A stretch of 20,359 bases of DNA from Planctomycetota bacterium (GTDB lineage Bacteria; Planctomycetota; Phycisphaerae; Phycisphaerales; SM1A02), in NCBI GenBank assembly GCA_014381385.1, contig JACNLR010000215.1, positions 1 to 20,359 of the forward strand. Direction: 5' to 3'. Position 1 is the stretch's first letter; every line of letters begins with the position of its first letter. Made by a program: the position numbers and the translations under genes. The notes under the pieces are model-generated. The model worked only from the letters and a program-made list of their open reading frames with translations, did no database searches and was not told the origin of the DNA. Shown one piece after another: positions 15,057-20,359 of this stretch.

Positions 15057-16751
15057 ATGTTACACATGGTACTTGTAACAATACTTCCATGTGTGTTAAG
15101 TATGTTTATAATCGACCCTCCGAACGCAGCAGAAGCTTGGCAGGAATATTTTCTCGAGTTTGATTCGTATGACTTTCCAGTAATTCTAGATGATGATGGT
15201 TTTGAAGTAATTTATTACGAAAACGATTCATGGAGCGACGAATCGCACGCGATCCGAGTGCAGCTAGAACCACTTATTGTTAAAGCCCGCATCATTGCTT
15301 CGAGTGAACATTGTGATTGGCAACTTGATTACTCGCAAGGTCTCGATTTACCTGTACCCCATTTGGGTCGGTTACGTGAAGTGCAAAGAATGCTTCGGTA
15401 CTCGATGCAAGGTGAATTGAATCTCGGGAATACTTCCGCAGCTTTGGCAGAAATGAATGCGATGATTGGAATTACAAAACATAGCGCAGAATCTGATTTG
15501 CTTATTGGTTCCTTAGTCGCGCACTCTAGTTTCATGCTTGCTGTAAATAATACGGCAGTTATTGATTCAGCTACGGAAGCGCGAGACATAGAGTCTATTC
15601 TTGCCTCAGTAGACGGTTTTAAAGAATTCGACCCGTTTAGAGTCCGAGAAAATATTTCAAGCGAAAAAGAGATGATGCTCAACTGGTTGAACAAAGCGGA
15701 AAATCCAGATTTTTCTATCTTCCAATCCATCACTGGGCAACCAGTTGACACATCGAGCCTTGATATGGAAACAGAGATAAAACGATACTCGTTTGCAATT
15801 GGTGAAATGGGAAAAATTTTTCAAATAACAGACAAGGACAAGGCGCTTGCGGCTGCAGTCCAATTAGACAAAGATCTACAAAGTGGAGAAATGGGGTTTT
15901 TGGCAACGGCCCTTTGTCCTTCCGCAAAGAAACTCCTAGAACACGCATTTGCAGCAGAAAAACTTGTGTCTGATTTTAAACAGATACTTCGTAACAAAAT
16001 AGAAATGCTGCGTAATCCTAACTCTGCAACATATTTTTTACAAGCAGTTACTGCATACAATGCAATTGACACAGAAGAAAGAAAGAAAGCAATATCAGAA
16101 GGCGAGTTTGCCATTGTGGACGAACCGCTACGACTGTTTACCAAAGCATGTTCGATGCCGGCAACACAAATTACATTCACTCAAACCCCAGCTACACCAA
16201 AGTGGGTCGCACCGCTTTATGCACTTTCCATCGATTGTATTGCTCGAGGAACACAAGAAGATAAAGCAACGCTTGCTGCATTTGTAGGGCACATGAGCAC
16301 GCAAACCCGTTTTGCATCGTCCATAATTGCAGGGAAATTGTTTGCTATGTTGGCGTGGAATGAAGTTGTTGACGCTATCCAAACGATTCCGACTGCAGAT
16401 GCGTTTGGTCTTCACGGAAGTGCTCGAAGTGCTCGAGAACGGCTAATAGAATATTTCGACATTGACGAAAAGTGGTTTCCATCCAATGCAAATGTGCTCG
16501 CTATGACCTTAACCATTGCAAAGGAACAAGGCGTCCCTGACGAGAACCCCGCAGCGTGGCAGACTTTCATTGATGCGTTGGGAATTCCAGATGATGACAC
16601 AGTCATTGAGGCAGTGCTTAATGAATGGTTACCCGAATCCCTTGAGGACATAGATTTAGAGCAGGAACCAGCATTCAACGAAATGCTAAAGGAATTGAAA
16701 ACATATCTCGCAAAACAAGTAAGAACTATTCGCTCCAAAGGGCGTGAATAG
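15057..16751 (+). CDS. Predicted exported helical protein of unknown function
   Basis: I do not recognise this protein of 564 residues (from the ATG at 15057). The N-terminus is hydrophobic up to about SMFIIDPPNAAEAW, compatible with a signal peptide or anchor. After this the protein is acidic and mostly helical, with stretches such as GELNLGNTSAALAEMNAMIG that recall tetratricopeptide-like repeats, though no clear TPR register is visible. The start is uncertain: an in-frame TTG at 15030 adds a Lys that would make a better signal peptide, and ATGs occur at 15066 and 15102. None has a Shine-Dalgarno sequence. The 3' end overlaps the convergent mqnB by 26 bases. No catalytic motif was seen, and nothing links it to its neighbours. 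Confidence 0.68.
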   Translation: MLHMVLVTILPCVLSMFIIDPPNAAEAWQEYFLEFDSYDFPVILDDDGFEVIYYENDSWSDESHAIRVQLEPLIVKARIIASSEHCDWQLDYSQGLDLPVPHLGRLREVQRMLRYSMQGELNLGNTSAALAEMNAMIGITKHSAESDLLIGSLVAHSSFMLAVNNTAVIDSATEARDIESILASVDGFKEFDPFRVRENISSEKEMMLNWLNKAENPDFSIFQSITGQPVDTSSLDMETEIKRYSFAIGEMGKIFQITDKDKALAAAVQLDKDLQSGEMGFLATALCPSAKKLLEHAFAAEKLVSDFKQILRNKIEMLRNPNSATYFLQAVTAYNAIDTEERKKAISEGEFAIVDEPLRLFTKACSMPATQITFTQTPATPKWVAPLYALSIDCIARGTQEDKATLAAFVGHMSTQTRFASSIIAGKLFAMLAWNEVVDAIQTIPTADAFGLHGSARSARERLIEYFDIDEKWFPSNANVLAMTLTIAKEQGVPDENPAAWQTFIDALGIPDDDTVIEAVLNEWLPESLEDIDLEQEPAFNEMLKELKTYLAKQVRTIRSKGRE

Positions 16752-17364
16752 AAGCATCAACTGCCTTGTTGAGAACATTGAGGGCGAGTTCAAAATCCCA
16801 CTCTTGGTTTTCGCGGTCACCAGTAGTATTTGAAATCACACGAATTTCTATAGCAGGCGCACCAACTCTTTTTGCAGCATGTACAACCGCTGCACCTTCC
16901 ATTGCTTCGCAGAGGCATCCGGTACGTTCTTGCACAAGCTTCGCTTGTGCATTACTCCCACTACAAGTCACGACTGTTGCAATCGGTGCAGCAATTCCAA
17001 TATTCGATAATCGTTCTAACATCCAACTATCAACGGGCACTTCATTACCCTCAAAATTCCCCAGCGATAAGCCCATTTCTTGCATATTTTGAAAGCCATC
17101 GGGTGTTTGGAGACCCTCTTCTGCGTAGATGCATGCGTTTGCAACGACAATCTCTCCAAGAGATAGATTGCTGTTGGGTAGTGAACCTGCTACTCCTGCG
17201 TTTAGTACCCAAGTAAATGGGCCGTCGGAAAGTATTGCAGCAGTTGTTGCAGCAGCAGCATTGGTTCTTCCAATACCACCAGCTACGACGAAGGTACCGC
17301 TTGGTCTGCCGATGGCATCCGCCTCAGCCTGTACTGCAGTTACGATGAGAATTCGGCGAGACAT
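16726..17364 (-). CDS. mqnB: Futalosine hydrolase
   Basis: MqnB cleaves the hypoxanthine base from futalosine (or adenine from aminofutalosine in related enzymes) in the alternative menaquinone pathway. The product is 212 residues of the PNP_UDP nucleosidase superfamily. Seen are LNAGVAGSL (54-62), the base- and ribose-binding CEAMEGAAVVHAA (152-164) and IEIRVISNTTGDRENQEWDFELAL (172-195). Its SNTTGDREN segment followed by Trp is a feature I associate with MqnB more than with methylthioadenosine nucleosidase. The ATG begins two bases after the hisS stop, so it lies in the mutase-hisS operon. The other mqn genes are not in the window. A methylthioadenosine/adenosylhomocysteine nucleosidase is the main alternative. 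Confidence 0.82.
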   Translation of the reverse strand: MSRRILIVTAVQAEADAIGRPSGTFVVAGGIGRTNAAAATTAAILSDGPFTWVLNAGVAGSLPNSNLSLGEIVVANACIYAEEGLQTPDGFQNMQEMGLSLGNFEGNEVPVDSWMLERLSNIGIAAPIATVVTCSGSNAQAKLVQERTGCLCEAMEGAAVVHAAKRVGAPAIEIRVISNTTGDRENQEWDFELALNVLNKAVDASIHALWSE

Positions 17365-17366
17365 AG

Positions 17367-18620
17367 TTATGCAGTTAGATGTGAAACAATGTCATCGACG
17401 GCAATTACTTCTTGTTCGCCCGAATCCATGTTTTTTATGACGACGTTTCCATTTGCAAGCTCTTCTCCGAGAATAACTGCGTGGCGTGCATTTGCTTTTG
17501 CTGCCTCTGTCAAAAGTTTGCCAACATTTCTCGTCGCTCTGTACGTCATGCGCGCGTGAAGACCTGCTTTGCGAAGTGTTGCAACAGTTGATGCCATATG
17601 CGAATCGGCATCGTTCCCAGCGCTGATGAGAAAAACATCTGGTCTTGGCAAAAATTCAGAGCCATCGCCAAGCAATCCCTTGTCTTTTAATACAAGCGAT
17701 AACACGACATCACCCATACCAAAACCAACGGCCGGCATAGATGGTCCCCCGAACATCTCAACGAGTCGGTCGTACCTGCCGCCGCCGGCTATGGCACGTT
17801 CATCACCAGAACGTTCGTGTATTTCAAAGACAATTCCAGTGTAATAAGCGAGACCTCGAACGATTGTAAAATCGAATTTGCACCAGTCACTGATGCCCCA
17901 AGCATCAAGTTCTTTTTGTAGTGACGCGAGTTCCTTATGGTCAACTTCCGTGTCAGCATCGAATTGGTCGAAGCAAGTAGCGTCTAGACCGTGCTCAGTA
18001 ATTTTTTCAACAAATACTTCTGGAGCCATCTTCTCGCGTTTATCTAAAAGCGTGAGCGCTATTTGCATTTTGTCAGGAGTCACACCGCTTTCTTGCAACA
18101 TCTGTACGACAACATCACGGTGACTAATTCGAACTACGATATCATCGTGTGTTAAACCTAGTTCATCAAGTGCGCGAATAGCAGTTGCAATAACCTCAGC
18201 ATCCGCGGATGGTTTGTCTACTCCAAGCAGGTCGACGTTCCATTGTTTAAATTCTCGAAGCCGCCCACGTTGTGGGCGTTCAGCACGAAAGTGGTTTGGA
18301 ATTGCAAACCATTTAGTGGGTAAGGTTAGAGAGCGTCCCTTTGCAGCAGCCATTCTTGCAAGTGTTGGAGTGAATTCGGGTCTTAGTGCGTAATCGACAT
18401 CTCCGCCCGAGCGCCTGAAACTAAAGAGTTCGTTCACGATGGAGTCACCGCTTTTCACTGTATATAACTCGAGATGTTCAAAGTTTGGTCCTTCGATTTC
18501 ATCGAAACCAGCATTAACGGAAGCAGTACGCCAAGTCGATTCAATATGATGCAGCGCTGCCAAATCGGGCGGGAATAAATCCCGCGTTCCTTTGGGCGAT
18601 TGAAACGAGTGATTTACCAC
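17367..18620 (-). CDS. hisS: Histidyl-tRNA synthetase
   Basis: HisRS charges tRNA-His. The product is 417 residues, typical of bacteria. It shows SPKGTRDLFP (8-17), LRPEFTPTLAR (79-89), motif 2 FRAERPQRGRLREFKQ (111-126), the histidine-binding VRGLAYYTG (254-262), AGGGRYDRL (278-286) and motif 3 VGFGMGD (298-304), then an anticodon-binding domain (about 325-417). Motifs are complete, so it should be an active enzyme rather than HisZ. The start is GTG at 18620, overlapping the upstream mutase stop by seven bases (GTGGTAA), with no other start before the conserved N-terminus. It is expected to be translated from the mutase mRNA. Confidence 0.96.
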   Translation of the reverse strand: MVNHSFQSPKGTRDLFPPDLAALHHIESTWRTASVNAGFDEIEGPNFEHLELYTVKSGDSIVNELFSFRRSGGDVDYALRPEFTPTLARMAAAKGRSLTLPTKWFAIPNHFRAERPQRGRLREFKQWNVDLLGVDKPSADAEVIATAIRALDELGLTHDDIVVRISHRDVVVQMLQESGVTPDKMQIALTLLDKREKMAPEVFVEKITEHGLDATCFDQFDADTEVDHKELASLQKELDAWGISDWCKFDFTIVRGLAYYTGIVFEIHERSGDERAIAGGGRYDRLVEMFGGPSMPAVGFGMGDVVLSLVLKDKGLLGDGSEFLPRPDVFLISAGNDADSHMASTVATLRKAGLHARMTYRATRNVGKLLTEAAKANARHAVILGEELANGNVVIKNMDSGEQEVIAVDDIVSHLTA

Positions 18621-20227
18621 TCTGGGCCACCGCTATACCGACCAAACACGTCAGCCATTGCCTGAACCATTTCACCGAGCGTGCAGCGGGCGAGTGAGGC
18701 GTCTACTAAACTTTGCATAACGTTCTCGTCGTTTCTTGCGGCATTCCGAATTTCATCGAGAGCCGCCATGGCTACATCGTCATCACGCGCTTTTAAGAAG
18801 TCATCAAGCCGTTGGCATTGATTGGTTTCAACGGAGTGTGGTATTTGCAAGAGTTCAACTTGCGCATCTTCGTTCCCCTCTAAGTACTCGTTAACACCGA
18901 CGATTGTTCTGTCGTTTGCTTCCATCTCCTGTCCAAACCGGTATGAGGCTTCTGCTATTGACCTGCGGAAATATCCTTTGTGGATGCCTTGCACTACGCT
19001 ACCAAGTTCATCGATTTCATGAATGATAGTATTTGCATCAGACTCCATCTGATTGGTAAGCGACTCAACAAAATAACTTCCTGCAAGTGGGTCAACAGTT
19101 CGGTGTACACCTGTTTCGTGGGCGAGTATTTGTTGCGTCCGTAATGCAACTCGTACGGCAGTTTCTGTTGGTAGACCTAGCGTCTCATCCATAGAGTCTG
19201 TGTGTAAACTTTGGCAACCGCCAAGGACGCCAGCCATCGCTTGGTATGCAACGCGGACAATATTGTTCAACGGTTGTTGTTCGGTGAGGGAACAGCCAGC
19301 TGTTTGAACGTGTGTTCGCATGAGCCACGAGCGTTCATTTTTTGCGCCGAACCTATCACGCATAGCGTGCGCCCAGATTCTTCTTGCAGCACGTAATTTG
19401 CAAATTTCCTCAAAAAATTCATTGTGGCTGTTAAAGAAAAATGATAGACGAGGTGCAAACTTGTCAATATCGAGTCCCCTTTTTATGCAAGCCTCTACAT
19501 ATTCCATGCCATCGCGTAAAGTAAATGCAAGTTCCTGCGTTGCTGTTGATCCGGCTTCCCTGATGTGATAGCCGCTGATAGAAACGCTGTTCCACCGCTT
19601 GGTATTATTTGTTGCGAATTCGATTGTGTCGACAACTAATTTGACGGATGCTTCTGGGGGATAAATAAATTCATTTTGTGAGTGGAACTCTTTGAGGATG
19701 TCATTTTGTAATGTTCCTCCCAGCGAATTCCAATCGATGTCTCGTTCTTTCGCCATCGCTAAGTACATTGCCCAGATTACGCAGGCGGGGCCGTTGATGG
19801 TCTGGCTTACGGTAACTTCGCCAATTGGAATGTCTGCGTACAAGCGGTGCATATCATCGATAGTGTCGATAGCAACGCCGCAGCGACCCACTTCTCCAGC
19901 AGACAATGGGTCGTTACTGTCTCGTCCCATGAGCGTGGGTAAATCGAATGCGGTTGAAAGACCAGTATTTGTTTTGCTACCTTTTGCATTCTCAAGTAAA
20001 TATTTAAACCGAGCATTCGTGTCATCTGCCGAACCAAAACCAGCAAATTGGCGCATCGTCCAGAGCCTTGAGCGGTACATTGTCTCGTGTACACCCCTTG
20101 TATAGGGAAACTGGCCCGGATGGCCTATCTTTGGGTCAATATCACCGTTTTTTGGGGTATATACCGAGTCTATGATGTATCCCGAGAGTGAGACCGCATC
20201 TGTGTCATGTTTTTCGGCTGTGGTCAT
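18614..20227 (-). CDS. Acyl-CoA mutase large subunit, isobutyryl-CoA mutase-like
   Basis: This is the TIM-barrel catalytic subunit of a coenzyme B12-dependent acyl-CoA mutase, 537 residues. The C-terminal B12-binding domain with DxHxxG is absent, so a separate small subunit is needed. Seen are TRGVHETMY (43-51), RLWTMRQFAGFGSADDTN (54-71), STAFDLPTLMG (91-101), QNDILKEF (174-181) and SISGYHIREAG (216-226) with catalytic His221. Phe61 and Gln184 occupy the positions held by Tyr89 and Arg207 in methylmalonyl-CoA mutase, matching the Phe/Gln pair of isobutyryl-CoA mutase. A loop near 81-86 is about five residues longer. The ATG at 20227 was chosen over an upstream in-frame start because a TACAAT box precedes it by six bases. 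The family is certain; the substrate is inferred. Confidence 0.9.
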   Translation of the reverse strand: MTTAEKHDTDAVSLSGYIIDSVYTPKNGDIDPKIGHPGQFPYTRGVHETMYRSRLWTMRQFAGFGSADDTNARFKYLLENAKGSKTNTGLSTAFDLPTLMGRDSNDPLSAGEVGRCGVAIDTIDDMHRLYADIPIGEVTVSQTINGPACVIWAMYLAMAKERDIDWNSLGGTLQNDILKEFHSQNEFIYPPEASVKLVVDTIEFATNNTKRWNSVSISGYHIREAGSTATQELAFTLRDGMEYVEACIKRGLDIDKFAPRLSFFFNSHNEFFEEICKLRAARRIWAHAMRDRFGAKNERSWLMRTHVQTAGCSLTEQQPLNNIVRVAYQAMAGVLGGCQSLHTDSMDETLGLPTETAVRVALRTQQILAHETGVHRTVDPLAGSYFVESLTNQMESDANTIIHEIDELGSVVQGIHKGYFRRSIAEASYRFGQEMEANDRTIVGVNEYLEGNEDAQVELLQIPHSVETNQCQRLDDFLKARDDDVAMAALDEIRNAARNDENVMQSLVDASLARCTLGEMVQAMADVFGRYSGGPEW

Positions 20228-20233
20228 ACCCCC

Positions 20234-20239
20234 ATTGTA
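20234..20239 (-). promoter_or_regulatory. -10 box of the mutase operon (TACAAT), leaderless geometry
   Basis: On the minus strand TACAAT is followed by six bases (GGGGGT) and the mutase ATG at 20227, predicting a leaderless mRNA for the mutase-hisS-mqnB operon. At a 17-base spacing the -35 position falls on the edge of the first tandem repeat unit (about 20257-20262) and reads ACCCCA, which is not consensus. An activator or an unusual -35 may be needed. Confidence 0.5.
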
Positions 20240-20257
20240 CATCGCGACCCACTATTT

Positions 20258-20359
20258 GGGGTCAGACTCCTCTGGGGTCAGACTCCTTTGGGGTCAGACT
20301 CCTTTGGGGTCAGACTCCTCTGGGGTCAGACTCCTCTGGGGTCAGACTCCTCTGGGGTC
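20258..20359. repeat. 16-bp tandem repeat array, runs off the window
   Basis: Six complete 16-base units, GGGGTCAGACTCCT(C/T)T, plus six bases of a seventh start at 20258, 20274, 20290, 20306, 20322, 20338 and 20354. Position 15 is C in units 1, 4, 5 and 6 and T in units 2 and 3; otherwise they are identical. The core GGGGTCAGACTCC is a near-palindrome: G1-C13, G2-C12, G4-C10, T5-A9 and C6-G8 pair, with one G.T at positions 3/11. The array lies directly upstream of the mutase operon and its true length is unknown. I could not assign it to a named repeat family. Confidence 0.93.

Noticed and set aside
20258..20359. The repeat array as a CRISPR.
   Set aside because: The units are contiguous 16-mers with no spacers.
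1..20359. Defence, prophage, toxin-antitoxin or biosynthetic cluster.
   Set aside because: No gene with integrase, transposase, nuclease, toxin or assembly-line motifs was found; most genes are housekeeping or pilus genes.

Overview
The window looks like a chromosomal segment from a free-living bacterium, most likely a Planctomycetota member, possibly Phycisphaerae-like, of moderate to low G+C. That assignment is inference. It rests on a signal peptidase I with a very large insert, a compact type IV pilus set (PilM, N, O, a PilP-like protein and the assembly ATPase), the futalosine pathway of menaquinone synthesis, few Shine-Dalgarno sequences and several long secreted proteins of unknown family. 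I see no phage, integrase, insertion sequence or CRISPR array.

Layout, left to right. Positions 1-50 are the 3' half of tRNA-Trp, followed by secE and nusG on the + strand. The ribosomal protein genes that usually follow nusG are absent. A new promoter at about 1362-1391 drives a MoxR-type AAA+ ATPase gene and a small outer-membrane beta-barrel-like gene. These meet, tail to tail, a minus-strand pair of gmk (guanylate kinase) and a secreted protein of unknown function. gmk is divergent from der (ribosome-assembly GTPase), and a 74-bp gap holds both promoters.

From der the + strand runs through ricT (PSP1 family), lepB (signal peptidase I) and the five-gene pilus operon, whose genes overlap by four bases at every junction. 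A DUF456 membrane protein gene converges on the end of the pilus ATPase gene and is divergent from another long exported protein of unknown family. That gene in turn converges on a minus-strand operon of acyl-CoA mutase large subunit, hisS and mqnB. A 16-bp tandem repeat array at the right edge (20258-20359) abuts the promoter of this operon.

Most genes are housekeeping: protein export (SecE, signal peptidase), transcription elongation (NusG), ribosome assembly (Der), translation (tRNA-Trp, HisRS), nucleotide metabolism (Gmk) and menaquinone synthesis (MqnB). The points most worth a second look are these. Four transcription units carry a -10 box six or seven bases before the start codon, which predicts leaderless mRNAs. 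The mutase carries the Phe/Gln pair of isobutyryl-CoA mutase and has no B12 domain. The signal peptidase has an insert of about 300 residues. The tandem repeat lies at the mutase promoter. I found no clear evidence of a wholly new multi-gene system.
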